From Fructilactobacillus fructivorans (GTDB taxonomy: Bacteria; Bacillota; Bacilli; Lactobacillales; Lactobacillaceae), in the NCBI RefSeq assembly GCF_001434095.1, contig NZ_AZDS01000001.1, positions 310,001-374,000 on the forward strand: 64,000 nucleotides of DNA, given 5' to 3'. Under the pieces are notes generated by a model that saw only the letters and a program-made list of their open reading frames with translations, did no database searches and was not told the DNA's origin. The translations under genes were made by a program, and so were the position numbers. Of this stretch, positions 44,921-54,852 are shown piece after piece (within the stretch, counting starts at the first letter, position 1; each line of letters begins with the position of its first letter).

Positions 44921-45622
44921 CTATGCTTCTTCTGTATTCTTAAATAAATTTAGTAACATCTGGGCCGAACGTTTCCCGGCATCGACAACAAATTCGTCAA
45001 AACTTTGGTTAGCATCTTCATCACCAACGTCTGACATCGCTCTAATCACCACGTAAGGAATCTTAAATTGATGAGCAACTTGACCAACAGCTGCCCCTTC
45101 CATTTCAGCGGATAAAGCATCCGGGAAATTCTTTAAAATATCATCAATCATTTTTTGACCAGCAATAAATTGGTCCCCAGTAACGATTAATCCTCGCTTA
45201 GGATTAATCCCAGTGTCTTTTGATGCGTCTGAAATCTTATTGATCCAAACATTTGAAGCATCGAATCGAGCAGGCTGGCCAGGTAGTTGCCCGTATTCAT
45301 AACCGGCAGCCGTTGCATCAACGTCATGATAAGCGGTCTGGGTTGAAATTACTAGATCACCAACACTAAGACCATTTCCAATTCCAGCGGCCGACCCAGA
45401 ATGAATCAATACGTCAACGTTAAAGTTCTCTAACAAAATTGCAGCCGTAATGCCAGCCTCAACTTTCCCAATTCCAGATTTAACTAAAATGACGTGTTGA
45501 CCGTCAATCGTTCCATCGTAAAATTTAATTCCATTAATATCTTTTTCTTTTTCATCTTTTAATGCCGACTTCAAAGACTTAATTTCCTCATCCATGGCAC
45601 AAATAATTCCAAATGTTTTCAT
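44921..45622 (-). CDS. mtnN: 5'-methylthioadenosine/S-adenosylhomocysteine nucleosidase
   Basis: The 233-residue protein matches MTAN in length: catalytic Glu12 in AMDEEIKSL, the SGSAAGIG block, the EMEGAAVG motif (purine and ribose binding) and the catalytic Asp in AMSDVGDE. It hydrolyses MTA and SAH, recycling methionine and adenine and supplying the LuxS substrate. It lies between the membrane-protein gene and the desulfurase gene in one operon. Confidence 0.97.
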   Translation of the reverse strand: MKTFGIICAMDEEIKSLKSALKDEKEKDINGIKFYDGTIDGQHVILVKSGIGKVEAGITAAILLENFNVDVLIHSGSAAGIGNGLSVGDLVISTQTAYHDVDATAAGYEYGQLPGQPARFDASNVWINKISDASKDTGINPKRGLIVTGDQFIAGQKMIDDILKNFPDALSAEMEGAAVGQVAHQFKIPYVVIRAMSDVGDEDANQSFDEFVVDAGKRSAQMLLNLFKNTEEA

Positions 45623-45642
45623 TATTTATTCTTCCCCTCAAG

Positions 45643-46008
45643 CTACCCAACAAATCGCATAATTGCCAGTACAATTATGATTAGTACTAACAATATTAAA
45701 ATGACGACATTTAATCTTCTACCAAGTCGTTTTCGCTTATATTCAGAAGCATCCTGTCTTTCGCGCTCATATGAATCGGGTTGGGCATTATCATATTGAT
45801 TAAAATTTGTTTCCGTTGGTTGATCATTTTTGGAACGGTGAAATAATCGACTAAACCAGTTTCGCTTTTTGGATCGATTATACCGTGTCTCCTGGTTTTC
45901 AGAATTATGATCATATTCAACATTGTGTCTTCTATCAGCATCACCATACATTCGCTGATATTGCGATCTTGTCATATTAGATTGATCGTCTTTTTTATCA
46001 TTAAACAT
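45643..46008 (-). CDS. Small C-terminally anchored membrane protein (121 aa)
   Basis: The first 95 residues are very polar, rich in Asn, Gln, Asp and Arg, and probably disordered (repeated MxxxQYxRMYGDxDRR-like stretches). Residues about 98-118 form one hydrophobic segment (VVILILLVLIIIVLAIM) that should anchor it in the membrane. No family is recognised. It lies between the nudix gene and mtnN with gaps of 9 and 20 bases, so it is expressed with them. Confidence 0.75.
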   Translation of the reverse strand: MFNDKKDDQSNMTRSQYQRMYGDADRRHNVEYDHNSENQETRYNRSKKRNWFSRLFHRSKNDQPTETNFNQYDNAQPDSYERERQDASEYKRKRLGRRLNVVILILLVLIIIVLAIMRFVG

Positions 46009-46017
46009 ATTGGTCGC

Positions 46018-46563
46018 CTACTTCTGCATCAATTCCCAGTATTGAATTGCCATAATTGTCTTAGCATCAATAATTTGGCCATCTTTTAGCATTTGTTTTG
46101 CTTCATCCAAGCTATATTCATCAATTTCTAAAAATTCACCTGGATCTCTTGGTAATTTATTTTTAACGGGAGTTAATCCCTGGACTAAGTACAGATACAT
46201 GTATTCGTCAGAGATCCCAACTGACGGATAAAATGAATAAAGCTGTTTAATATCCTTCGCATTAAATCTAACTTCTTCATTTAGCTCTCTTTTGACAGCA
46301 TGAATCGGTGAATCATCATCACGATCATCTAACTTGCCAGCGGGAATTTCCAACATGACACGTTTAGCTGGTGCCCGCCACTGTTTTTCCATAATCATTT
46401 TATTACCTGAGGTGATTGCAAGCATTGCTACCGACTTGCAGTGATGAATAATCTCACGTGAAGCTAATTTTCCGTTAGGAAGTTTAACTTGTTGTTCTTC
46501 AACTTGTGCAATTGGCCCCTTATAAACTGGTTTACTACTGATTACTTTTTCTTCAAAATCCAT
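46018..46563 (-). CDS. Nudix hydrolase, ADP-ribose pyrophosphatase type
   Basis: The start at 46563 (MDFEEKVISSKP) follows GGTGAATATC. The 181-residue protein carries the Nudix box GKLDDRDDDSPIHAVKRELNEEV (about residues 79-101), with the REL-EE core intact; an insertion of acidic residues is seen at its beginning. The fold context (PAGKLD, LEIPAG) fits the NudF/YqkG ADP-ribose pyrophosphatase group that yields AMP and ribose-5-phosphate. It is first in the operon with mtnN and the desulfurase genes and has a promoter directly upstream. Confidence 0.92.
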   Translation of the reverse strand: MDFEEKVISSKPVYKGPIAQVEEQQVKLPNGKLASREIIHHCKSVAMLAITSGNKMIMEKQWRAPAKRVMLEIPAGKLDDRDDDSPIHAVKRELNEEVRFNAKDIKQLYSFYPSVGISDEYMYLYLVQGLTPVKNKLPRDPGEFLEIDEYSLDEAKQMLKDGQIIDAKTIMAIQYWELMQK

Positions 46564-46583
46564 GATATTCACCTTCCAAAAAT

Positions 46584-46612
46584 AGTTTAACGATAATGTG
46601 AATTCAATGCAA
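46584..46612 (-). promoter_or_regulatory. Promoter of the nudix-mtnN-desulfurase operon
   Basis: TTGCAT (46607-46612) and TAAACT (46584-46589) on the minus strand are 17 bp apart, 21 bp before the nudix start. The -35 box begins five bases after the csp stop. Confidence 0.65.
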
Positions 46613-46617
46613 CGGCT

Positions 46618-46821
46618 TTAGTCCTGATGCAAAACCACCTTTGCCGCCTGAAAACCGTGTTGTCCCATTGCTTTTACAAAGTCAACGGAATCTCCAGCTT
46701 TAATTTGCTTAGGATTACCAGAAATAATTCCCGTGATATGCATAAAAACATCATCAGAATTGGGAACCTGAATGTAACCAAAACCCTTATCTCTTTCGTA
46801 ACTTTTAATTGTGCCTTTCAT
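46618..46821 (-). CDS. Cold-shock protein (CspA family)
   Basis: The 67-residue protein is a complete cold-shock domain with RNP1 (KGFGYIQV, about 13-20) and RNP2 (DVFMHITGI, about 24-32), the five-strand beta barrel that binds single-stranded nucleic acids. AGAGGTGAT precedes the ATG. It begins only 27 bases after the ileS terminator and has no visible promoter in that gap, so it may depend on read-through. No terminator follows it before the nudix promoter. Confidence 0.95.
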   Translation of the reverse strand: MKGTIKSYERDKGFGYIQVPNSDDVFMHITGIISGNPKQIKAGDSVDFVKAMGQHGFQAAKVVLHQD

Positions 46822-46844
46822 TACGTAATCACCTCTTTGTTAAT

Positions 46845-46872
46845 AAAAAATCGGGAACAAGTCCCGATTTCA
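46845..46872 (-). terminator. Terminator of ileS
   Basis: AAATCGGGA (46848-46856) and TCCCGATTT (46862-46870) form a nine-bp stem with a five-base loop followed by a T-run on the minus strand. Confidence 0.85.
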
Positions 46873-49674
46873 TTATTTTTCTTCAAATCCTTCTGTAGCA
46901 GTTTCAGGATACTCTTCCCTTACAATTTTAGCACAACGACCACAAAACTCAGGATAATCTGGATCAGAACCAACGTCTTGTTTAATAAGACGACAACGAA
47001 CACAAGTCTCACCATTGGCATGTTCTACCTTAATGGCTAAATTATCATCAAAACGATTAGCTTGATCATCAACATCATCAATTGATTTAATGTCTAATTG
47101 AGAAACCATTAAAATTTGTCCAATATCAACATTTAAATCATTAAACATTTTTTTGGTCGCATCATCAACGTATAATGTCAGTTTAGCCTCAGAAGGCTTA
47201 CCAATAACCTTATCATCTCGAGCTAATTCCATGGCTTTCAGAACGTTTTTCCTTAATTTCATAAATTGGTCCCATTGACTACGAACCGTATCTTCTCCAT
47301 TAAAGTGCTTAACTTCTGGCATTTCAGCTAATTGAACAAATTCTTCAGGTTCATCCAAGAAACTCCAAATTTCTTCGGTCGTATGAGGAATAATGGGAGT
47401 CATTAACTTGGTTAAAGCCACTAAGATAGTGTATAACACCGTCTGCATTGAGCGACGACGCTGACCATTTTTAGGATCAATGTACAAAATATCCTTAGCA
47501 AAATCTAAATAAAAAGCAGACAAATCACTGGTAATAAACGATAGTAATTCTTTATTAATACTCATAAAGTCATACTGATCGTAATCATCTTTAACGTTTT
47601 GAATCAGTTGATTCAAACGAATTAACATGTATTGATCGACAGAATTCATATCTTCATATTTAATTGCATCAGATTCAGGATCAAAATCACTAGTGTTAGC
47701 CAGCATGTATCGAATCGTATTTCTAATTTTCTTATAGCTGTCAGAAACTACCTTAAAGTTCCCCATTGACACTCTAACATCGGCAGAGGTATCAACACTT
47801 GTAACCCACAAGCGCACGATATCAGCACCCATTTGTTTAATAACATCGCTTGGGGCAATCGTGTTTCCAAGTGACTTGCTCATTTTATGACCCTTTTTAT
47901 CAAGCGTGAACCCCTGTGATAGAACATGCTTGTAAGGAGCAATATCAGCATATGCAACACTCGTAATCAAACTAGAATTAAACCATCCACGATACTGATC
48001 TGATCCTTCGACTACTAAATCTGACGGATAGGTTAAATTAGGACGTTCTGCTAAGACACCTTGATGAGAAGTACCAGAATCAAACCAAACATCCATAATA
48101 TCAGTTTCCTTGGTAAATTTACCATTTGGAGAATGCTTACTGGTAAAGCCTTCTGGGAGAAGATCCTTTGCATCTCTTTCAAACCAAATATCTGAACCAT
48201 ATTGGCCAAACAAGTCAGCAATATGTTCAATGGTCTCATCGGTGATAATTGGCTCACCATCCTCACCATAGAAGATTGGCAGTGGGACTCCCCAAACTCG
48301 TTGTCTTGAAATGACCCAATCTCCGCGATCACGAATCATGTTATAAAGGCGTTTTTGACCCCAGCTAGGATTAAAACCAACGGTATCAATGGCATCCAAA
48401 ATTTCTTTTCTGATCTTATCAACCGAAGCAAACCACTGTGGGGTTGCACGATAGATAACTGGCTTCTTAGTTCTCCAATCAAAAGGATAACTATGTTTAT
48501 ATGGCATGTAATGGATAAGCTGACCCTGTTCTTTTAACTTATCTAATGCGATTTGATTAGCATCTTCGTAAAAGACACCTTCAAAATCAGGACCAGCTTC
48601 TTTAGTTAGGTACCCCTTGGAATCAACGGGTGCAAAGACGTCTAATCCGTATTGCATCCCAATATTATAATCATCTTCTCCAAATCCAGGAGCAGTATGA
48701 ACCAAACCTGTTCCGGCATCATTAGTAACAAAATCACCATTCATTACTACTAGTTGACGACTACTATCAAACGGATGTTGGGCCTTAATGTTATCAAGAT
48801 CTTTACCCTTTACGGTTTGTAAAGTGCGGACATTTTTCCATCCAAACATTTCAGCATCTTGATCCAGTAAGTCGGTTCCAATCACATATTTTTTGGGATC
48901 ATCATCGTGTTGAATAATTGAATAGTCAAAATCAGGTTCAACCGTAATCCCTTCTGAACCAGGAATGGTCCATGGGGTCGTAGTCCAAACTACCATATAC
49001 GTATCATTATCAAGGACACCATTCCCATCAATCACCTTCTCAGCAAAGAAAGCGGATGGAGAGGTCACATCATGGTATTCTACTTCTGCTTCGGCAAGTG
49101 CTGATTCTGATGACCACGACCAAATTACAGGTTTAAGTCCCTTATAGATCAATCCACGATCTGCCATTTTACCAAAAACACGCACTTCAGCAGCTTCATA
49201 TTCTGGCATCAACGTTAAATATGGATTATCCCAATCAGCAGACACACCTAATCGTTTAAATTCATCACGTTGTCTGTCAACTTGTTTGAGAGCATAATCA
49301 TGACAAAGTTTACGAAATTCATTCGTAGACATTTTCTTTCGATTATATCCCTTCTTTTTAAGTTGCTGTTCAATGGGTAGTCCATGAGTATCCCATCCAG
49401 GTACATAAGGAGCTCGATATCCATTCATTGATTTAAAACGAACAATCATATCCTTGGTAATCTTATTCATAGCATGACCCATGTGAATATCACCATTGGC
49501 ATATGGTGGTCCATCATGTAATACAAATGATGGTTTGCCCTCATTTAATTTTTGACGTTGCTGGTAAAGCTGATTGTCTTCCCAAACTTTTTCTCGTTCA
49601 ACTTCCTTTACGGGAAGATTACCTCTCATCTTGAACTTAGTCTTACCTAAATTCAGCGTATCCTTAATTCTCAT
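46873..49674 (-). CDS. ileS: Isoleucyl-tRNA synthetase
   Basis: The start at 49674 ([14 protein letters not shown]) follows GAGGAG directly after the T-box terminator; the frame is open further upstream but that part is the leader RNA. The 933-residue class I enzyme has the HIGH-type motif HMGH (about residue 66), the CP1 editing domain, KMSKS (about 595) and a C-terminal zinc finger (CVRCR and CGRC). It charges tRNA-Ile and edits valine. The gene is controlled by a T-box riboswitch. Confidence 0.98.
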   Translation of the reverse strand: MRIKDTLNLGKTKFKMRGNLPVKEVEREKVWEDNQLYQQRQKLNEGKPSFVLHDGPPYANGDIHMGHAMNKITKDMIVRFKSMNGYRAPYVPGWDTHGLPIEQQLKKKGYNRKKMSTNEFRKLCHDYALKQVDRQRDEFKRLGVSADWDNPYLTLMPEYEAAEVRVFGKMADRGLIYKGLKPVIWSWSSESALAEAEVEYHDVTSPSAFFAEKVIDGNGVLDNDTYMVVWTTTPWTIPGSEGITVEPDFDYSIIQHDDDPKKYVIGTDLLDQDAEMFGWKNVRTLQTVKGKDLDNIKAQHPFDSSRQLVVMNGDFVTNDAGTGLVHTAPGFGEDDYNIGMQYGLDVFAPVDSKGYLTKEAGPDFEGVFYEDANQIALDKLKEQGQLIHYMPYKHSYPFDWRTKKPVIYRATPQWFASVDKIRKEILDAIDTVGFNPSWGQKRLYNMIRDRGDWVISRQRVWGVPLPIFYGEDGEPIITDETIEHIADLFGQYGSDIWFERDAKDLLPEGFTSKHSPNGKFTKETDIMDVWFDSGTSHQGVLAERPNLTYPSDLVVEGSDQYRGWFNSSLITSVAYADIAPYKHVLSQGFTLDKKGHKMSKSLGNTIAPSDVIKQMGADIVRLWVTSVDTSADVRVSMGNFKVVSDSYKKIRNTIRYMLANTSDFDPESDAIKYEDMNSVDQYMLIRLNQLIQNVKDDYDQYDFMSINKELLSFITSDLSAFYLDFAKDILYIDPKNGQRRRSMQTVLYTILVALTKLMTPIIPHTTEEIWSFLDEPEEFVQLAEMPEVKHFNGEDTVRSQWDQFMKLRKNVLKAMELARDDKVIGKPSEAKLTLYVDDATKKMFNDLNVDIGQILMVSQLDIKSIDDVDDQANRFDDNLAIKVEHANGETCVRCRLIKQDVGSDPDYPEFCGRCAKIVREEYPETATEGFEEK

Positions 49675-49691
49675 AGTATCCTCCTCAAAAT

Positions 49692-49868
49692 AAAAAAGAC
49701 CTCGTCTAATAGGGACGAAGTCTTCGTGGTACCACCCAAATTCAAAATTAACCATGGTTAATTTTCTCATTGCATAGATTATCAATGAAGTGATCTTTTA
49801 CTAATAACTACTTTATTAGGCTCACACCCAACCCTAATTCGCTGAAAAGGTCATTAATAACTTTCTGT
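49692..49868 (-). promoter_or_regulatory. T-box riboswitch (Ile-specific) of ileS
   Basis: The leader contains the T-box core GGGTGGTACCACG (near 49722-49736) and a terminator (GACTTCGTCCC...GACGAGGTC plus T6, 49692-49722) that overlaps the antiterminator region. In the stem I region AAAAGATCACTTC offers ATC as the isoleucine specifier triplet. Uncharged tRNA-Ile should pair with the UGGU bulge and allow read-through into ileS. Confidence 0.93.
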
Positions 49869-49872
49869 CTTC

Positions 49873-49901
49873 AATCTACCGTTATTTATGTAGCTTGTCA
49901 T
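49873..49901 (-). promoter_or_regulatory. Promoter of the ileS T-box transcript
   Basis: ATGACA (49896-49901) and TAGATT (49873-49878) on the minus strand are 17 bp apart. The promoter overlaps the last codons of divIVA, and the expected start near 49866 matches the 5' end of the T-box. Confidence 0.5.
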
Positions 49902-50571
49902 TGGGATAAATCTCAACTGTAGGATCAGTATATGGTCCCGATACCGATTCAACAATCAATTGATCATCTTGATCTTTTGCTGAATCATCATTACTAGATG
50001 AGTTTACACTCACCAAAGCTTGCTTGTCAAGGTTCTTAACGGCCTGCTGAATCTCATCATAATTATCAAAATTACTAGAATCAAGTAATTTATTCCAGTC
50101 TTCATTCTTAGCAAAATCTAACTGACTTTGTAGCATTCCAATCATCTTTTGACGGAAAGTCTTAATGCTATTCCGAAAATCATCGGTTGCAATTGAGAGA
50201 CTTTGAGCTTGTTTGGTAGTCGCACCCATAATTTGATTAGACTTGTCAGTAGTGTCAGATAAGATTGAATCAGCTTGCTTTTGTGCGTTTTGTTTAATCT
50301 CATCAGCTTCGCTTTCGGCATCCTTCTTAACTTTATCAGCTGCTTCTTGAGCAACTAAAATTGATTGATTCAAGGAATTCTTAAGGTCATCATAGTAAGT
50401 GAGGTCTTTTTTGGTTTTCTTTAATGATTTTTTCAGTTCCTCATTCTCATCTTGCAGAATTTGGTAATCTTTAGTGAGTTGGTCTAAAAAGTCATTGACT
50501 TCATCAATGCTATATCCTCTCATTTTTAGTGAAAACTTTTTATCATGAATATCTTGGGCAGTAAGTGTCAT
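49882..50571 (-). CDS. divIVA: Cell-division/polarity protein DivIVA
   Basis: The start at 50571 (MTLTAQDIHDKKF) follows GGAGGG. The 229-residue protein has the conserved lipid-binding N-terminal motif (FSLKMRGYSIDEVNDFLDQL, about 13-32) and long coiled coils (about 35-165), followed by a Ser/Asp-rich tail. DivIVA senses negative membrane curvature at poles and septa and recruits division partners. It closes the dcw cluster before ileS. Confidence 0.95.
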   Translation of the reverse strand: MTLTAQDIHDKKFSLKMRGYSIDEVNDFLDQLTKDYQILQDENEELKKSLKKTKKDLTYYDDLKNSLNQSILVAQEAADKVKKDAESEADEIKQNAQKQADSILSDTTDKSNQIMGATTKQAQSLSIATDDFRNSIKTFRQKMIGMLQSQLDFAKNEDWNKLLDSSNFDNYDEIQQAVKNLDKQALVSVNSSSNDDSAKDQDDQLIVESVSGPYTDPTVEIYPNDKLHK

Positions 50572-50582
50572 AATATCCCTCC

Positions 50583-51374
50583 TCATTTATTTTTTATTAT
50601 ATTTAACTCAGCTTTTAACTTTCCCTTTTTAGAATGACCATTATATCCAACTACTCTTATTCTACCGTATCCGCGAACAGAAATCATATCAGAAACTTTA
50701 ATTTCATAGTTTGGTTTAGTAAATTCAAACCAGTTTAGCCGCACTTTTTCGTGTTCGACTAGTGACTTAGCTACACTACGAGAAATCCGAAAACCAATTG
50801 AAATAACTACATCTAACCGAAATGATGGAAGAGTAACAAAACTAGTAACCCAATCATTTTCTCCCTGTATCATTTCACTTAAATTAACTTCTTTTAAATT
50901 AACTTTCACACGTCCAATGCGATCAACTTCCTGAGTCAGATAGCCAACCATTTCTTGTTCACAAATAAATTGAAAACGGTCTCCATCAGTCAGGATGTCA
51001 CCAAGAACTTTCCGTTCAATTCCGCTTCCCATTAAACTGCCAAGAACCTGGTTATGGTGAATTGAAGCAAACTTTTCTGGGTATTCAATTTCAACTAAGG
51101 CTAATCGGTAGTCTTTAACCTCCGGATGAAAGTAGTCTGGATAAATAATGCCACGTTTCATTTCAGCATCTTTATAGCCACCAAAAGTTGATAATTGCAA
51201 ATGAGGATAGCGGTTCACTAAAGTTTGTAATAAATAACATTCCCGTGAATTTAAAAAACTAGTAAGGATTGGTCGATATTCAGAATTAGCACTCTCAATC
51301 CAATCACTAGCAGTTTGAAGGAAGGGAATCTCAGACTTTCTAAAATGTTGTTCAATATCCTTTTTAATACTCAT
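50583..51374 (-). CDS. ylmH: S4-domain RNA-binding protein YlmH
   Basis: The product is 263 residues if started at 51374 (MSIKKDIEQHFR); the longer frame adds three residues. A C-terminal S4 domain (about 180-260, LDVVISIGFRISRSVAKSLVEHEKVRLN) follows an N-terminal region found in the YlmH family. YlmH is linked to cell division in Streptococcus and has recently been connected to rescue of stalled ribosomes. Its gene lies between ylmG and divIVA as usual. The ribosome site is weak. Confidence 0.9.
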   Translation of the reverse strand: MSIKKDIEQHFRKSEIPFLQTASDWIESANSEYRPILTSFLNSRECYLLQTLVNRYPHLQLSTFGGYKDAEMKRGIIYPDYFHPEVKDYRLALVEIEYPEKFASIHHNQVLGSLMGSGIERKVLGDILTDGDRFQFICEQEMVGYLTQEVDRIGRVKVNLKEVNLSEMIQGENDWVTSFVTLPSFRLDVVISIGFRISRSVAKSLVEHEKVRLNWFEFTKPNYEIKVSDMISVRGYGRIRVVGYNGHSKKGKLKAELNIIKNK

Positions 51375-51375
51375 G

Positions 51376-51657
51376 CTACCCAACCAAACTTATTATAATA
51401 TTTCCAATATAAGTCACACCGAACTGTAAAAGTTGAAGCACAATCAATGCCAAAATAGGACCAAATCCCAGCATTCCGATATGAGCAAAATTAAAGTATT
51501 CTAAAAACGGATTAACGATTCGCCCCAAGAACTGGCCAAATCTAGATTGGGATGCCCCCGGAAACCAAGTTAGTAGTGCATCAATCACAATCGCTAACAT
51601 GTATATTTGAATTGCGTAATTAATAATTCTAACAATCCAATCAATCACCATAACCAA
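51376..51657 (-). CDS. ylmG: YggT family membrane protein YlmG
   Basis: The 93-residue protein has two hydrophobic segments (about 5-25 and 65-90) and the YggT family motif with WFPGASQSRFGQFLGRIVNPFLEYF between them. The family is membrane-bound, found in dcw clusters, and linked to division or envelope function without a known reaction. It follows sepF by five bases. Confidence 0.9.
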   Translation of the reverse strand: MVMVIDWIVRIINYAIQIYMLAIVIDALLTWFPGASQSRFGQFLGRIVNPFLEYFNFAHIGMLGFGPILALIVLQLLQFGVTYIGNIIISLVG

Positions 51658-51662
51658 TTAAA

Positions 51663-52070
51663 TCATCCTAACCGACTATTAAACTTTTCGTCCATTGCCC
51701 CATCAATATCAAAATTATTAGGTGCACAAAGAAAAATTTTATCGTCAATTCGTTTTATTTTTCCGTCGATTGCGTAAACAGTCCCATTTAAGAAATCAAC
51801 AATTCTTTTAACAGATTCATTACTAACGCCGTCCATTTTGACGATGACAGCATTGCCACCAATTAACTTACTGGCAATGCTTTTTGCATCGGCATAAATG
51901 CGTGGCTCTAAAATGGCAATTTTACTATTAGAAATATCACTTTGACTCATTGAAACAACCTTTCGTGGATTGCTCTTTACTGACGGAACAGTATTCTGAC
52001 TTGTTTCATCATTTTCATAGGCTTCATCGTCATCATCAAGCCCCAAAAACTTTTTAATCTTATTTGACAT
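51663..52070 (-). CDS. sepF: Cell-division protein SepF
   Basis: The 135-residue protein has an N-terminal amphipathic membrane-binding stretch (MSNKIKKFLGLDDDDE), an acidic linker and the SepF core (about 45-130, KIAILEPRIYADAKSIA... and FLNGTVYAIDGKI). SepF binds the FtsZ C-terminus, forms rings and tethers FtsZ to the membrane alongside FtsA. It lies directly after ftsZ. Confidence 0.94.
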   Translation of the reverse strand: MSNKIKKFLGLDDDDEAYENDETSQNTVPSVKSNPRKVVSMSQSDISNSKIAILEPRIYADAKSIASKLIGGNAVIVKMDGVSNESVKRIVDFLNGTVYAIDGKIKRIDDKIFLCAPNNFDIDGAMDEKFNSRLG

Positions 52071-52090
52071 TACTAACTCCTCTCCGAAAA

Positions 52091-53377
52091 CTACTGCTTA
52101 TTATTTCGGTTCCGATATCTGAAGAATGGAGGGACATCATCATTGTCGTTTCCACTATCATCATTATTATTTGAATCTGAATTGTTTCCAGCATCAAATG
52201 GTTCAAAGTCCTGTTTTTCAACGTTTGAAAATTTATCATCATTTGAAGATGAATCATTGTCTCTTACATCATTCTGGTTATCACTAATATCCCAGTTATG
52301 AAGTGGGTCATCATTGCTGGAATCAGAATTATCTTTTTGTGAACTATCAGTCTTAGGACTGGCAAATGTACTTGAACGATTCTTGCGAGCTAAAGCTGGA
52401 CTAGCAGAACGATCTGGATCACCAGTTTGAATTCCGGTAGCAACCACTGAAACCTTAACCTCGTCACCCATGTTTTCATCAATTGAGGTCCCAAAGAAGA
52501 TGTTAACATCATTAGACGTTGCATCAGATACAATATTAGCCGCATCCTGAGCTTCCGCAAGCGATAGCTCTGGACCAGCTGTAACATTAAGTAAAACCTG
52601 TTGAGCACCATCAATTGAAACTTCTAATAATGGAGAATTAATGGCCTTTTTCGTTGCTTCTTCAGTCCGATTTTCGCCTGTTGCTGCACCAACTCCCATA
52701 AGAGCGGAACCCTGATTTTGCATAACACTTGTAACATCAGCAAAATCCAAATTAACAACTCCGGGACTGGTGATCAAATCGGTGATTCCTTGGACACCTT
52801 GGCGTAGAACATCGTCAGCATCTTTAAATGCTTCCATCATTGGTGTCTTTTTATCAACCATATCCAACAAACGATTATTGGATACCACTACCAAAGTGTC
52901 AACGTTCTGCTTTAAAGCTTCAATTCCTTCAGTGGCATTGTGATCCCGTTTTGGTCCTTCGAAAACGAAGGGACGAGTAACTACGCCAACCGTTAATGCA
53001 CCTGCGTCTTTTGCAATTTTAGCAACGATAGGAGCGGCACCAGTTCCGGTTCCACCACCCATTCCAGAAGTTACAAATACCATATCAGCATCATTTAGTG
53101 CATCAGTAAGAGCCTCTTCACTTTCTTCGGCCGCTTTTGATCCTACTTCTGGATTTGAACCAGCACCAAGTCCCTTAGTAAGTTTAGGTCCTAAATTAAT
53201 TTTAGTCTCTGCTTTAGAACTTCCTAAAGCCTGTAAATCGGTGTTGGCAGCAATAAATTCTACTCCCTTGACACCTTCTTCAATCATTCGGTTGACGGCA
53301 TTTCCACCACCGCCACCAACTCCGATGACTTTAATTGTTGCACCATTATTTTTATTTGCATCCATTGAATAGTCCAT
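52091..53377 (-). CDS. ftsZ: Cell-division GTPase FtsZ
   Basis: The 428-residue tubulin homologue has [11 protein letters not shown] near the N-terminus, the tubulin signature [10 protein letters not shown] (about 104-113) and the NLDFADV segment. A Ser/Asn/Asp-rich linker (about 325-410) leads to the C-terminal peptide [11 protein letters not shown], the docking site for SepF and FtsA. It assembles the Z ring. It follows ftsA by 20 bases. Confidence 0.98.
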   Translation of the reverse strand: MDYSMDANKNNGATIKVIGVGGGGGNAVNRMIEEGVKGVEFIAANTDLQALGSSKAETKINLGPKLTKGLGAGSNPEVGSKAAEESEEALTDALNDADMVFVTSGMGGGTGTGAAPIVAKIAKDAGALTVGVVTRPFVFEGPKRDHNATEGIEALKQNVDTLVVVSNNRLLDMVDKKTPMMEAFKDADDVLRQGVQGITDLITSPGVVNLDFADVTSVMQNQGSALMGVGAATGENRTEEATKKAINSPLLEVSIDGAQQVLLNVTAGPELSLAEAQDAANIVSDATSNDVNIFFGTSIDENMGDEVKVSVVATGIQTGDPDRSASPALARKNRSSTFASPKTDSSQKDNSDSSNDDPLHNWDISDNQNDVRDNDSSSNDDKFSNVEKQDFEPFDAGNNSDSNNNDDSGNDNDDVPPFFRYRNRNNKQ

Positions 53378-53397
53378 ATTTTATCGATACCCCCGCG

Positions 53398-54753
53398 TTA
53401 CTCGAAAAAGTGATGTACGATACCACTAAATCTTTCGCCTAAATTCTTATCACTCTTTGGTTTCTTTTCACGTTTCTTTTTTGCCGTTTTGTTCTGTCTT
53501 TTTTGCTTAAAGGGAATGGATCCAGATACTTTCGGTTCAGACTCAGGTTCAACTTCTCTGGCATTTCCGTTGTCACTATGAGTGAACTCACCATGGTCAA
53601 ATGCAGAACGTACTAACCGCTCGATTTGACTCAAATTACCTCCATAATTAACTAAAGATAGCGCTAATGACAAAGAAGGATGTCTTAAACCAATTTGATC
53701 AGGAATATAAACCCTGACATTCACTCCAAAAGTATTAGCAGCTAACTCAGCAATTCCAGGCATTGATGCTACTCCACCAGTTAGAACAATCCCACCAGGC
53801 AGACTCAGAGCATCAATTCCGTCAAGGTCAGTTTTTAATCTACTAAAGATTTGGTCAATTCGTGCTTCGATAATCTCAGCCAATAACTTTTCACTTACGT
53901 TAACTGGTTGTCCTTGACCAACCACATCAACTGGGAATTCATTATCTTCACTAGCTTGATCGACATCAGCATATCCATAGCCACGCTTTAGCTTTTCAGC
54001 ATTAGAAGCAGATGTATTTAACACTGAGGAAATATCTTTAGTTATGTATTGTCCACCCTCAAGATCCACATTTGCATACTTGAGTTCAAAGTCATGAATA
54101 ACCGCAACTGTTGATTGGCCACCACCTAAATCAATCAGTATTGTACCAAACTCTTGCTCTGATTCACTTAAAATATATTTTCCTTCAGCTTGAGGATCAA
54201 CGACAAGTGCCTCGATGTTTAGTCCAGCATTTGTGACAGCCTTCTTGATATTGTGAATGATTGTTTTAGGTCCGCTAATCATACGACCATTCATCTTAAG
54301 GCGATTTCCAACCATTCCTCTTGGATCTTGAATCCCGTCAAAGCCATCAACCATGAACTCATCAGGAGTTAAATCAATCACTTCACGTTCAGGAGGTAGA
54401 TTAGTATCAATCGCAGATTCAGCAACGTCAACAACGTCATCATTAGTGATTTCTTCTGATTGATCAGGAAGTTCAATCATTCCAGAACACTTATCAATTT
54501 TTATTTGGTCAGCAGGAATGCCAACAATTACGTTACTAATCTTAACACTGGCTTTTTCTTCAGCCTGTCTAATTGCGCGTCCAATTGCGTTTGAAGCCTT
54601 GTCAATATCAACAATAACTCCCCGGCTCACTCCAGTTGATCTCTCATTACCAACCCCGATTACGTTCATTTGATTGTTGGCTTTTTCAGCTACAATCACT
54701 TTAATCGAAGTGGTTCCAATATCTAAACCAATGTACATATTTGAATCGTTCAT
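53398..54753 (-). CDS. ftsA: Cell-division protein FtsA
   Basis: The start at 54753 (MNDSNMYIGLDIG) follows GGAGG; the frame extends to 54813 without support. The 451-residue actin-like protein has DIGTTSIKV (phosphate 1), DLGGGQST (phosphate 2) and LTGGVASMPG (adenosine) motifs, and a basic C-terminal tail ending GERFSGIVHHFFE, the amphipathic membrane-binding helix. FtsA tethers FtsZ to the membrane. A 99-base gap separates it from divIB. Confidence 0.96.
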   Translation of the reverse strand: MNDSNMYIGLDIGTTSIKVIVAEKANNQMNVIGVGNERSTGVSRGVIVDIDKASNAIGRAIRQAEEKASVKISNVIVGIPADQIKIDKCSGMIELPDQSEEITNDDVVDVAESAIDTNLPPEREVIDLTPDEFMVDGFDGIQDPRGMVGNRLKMNGRMISGPKTIIHNIKKAVTNAGLNIEALVVDPQAEGKYILSESEQEFGTILIDLGGGQSTVAVIHDFELKYANVDLEGGQYITKDISSVLNTSASNAEKLKRGYGYADVDQASEDNEFPVDVVGQGQPVNVSEKLLAEIIEARIDQIFSRLKTDLDGIDALSLPGGIVLTGGVASMPGIAELAANTFGVNVRVYIPDQIGLRHPSLSLALSLVNYGGNLSQIERLVRSAFDHGEFTHSDNGNAREVEPESEPKVSGSIPFKQKRQNKTAKKKREKKPKSDKNLGERFSGIVHHFFE

Positions 54754-54852
54754 AATCTGGAACCTCCATATAAAGTTTATCGAAAACGATTGTCCAATAA
54801 ACCATAATCTCACTTAATTTTAACACACATAGTGAATGTTAATAAAGAACTC

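Noticed and set aside
54769-54797. TTGGAC-17-TTTATA as the ftsA promoter
   Set aside because: The implied start would fall on the ftsA ribosome site, leaving no usable leader, so it is probably fortuitous.
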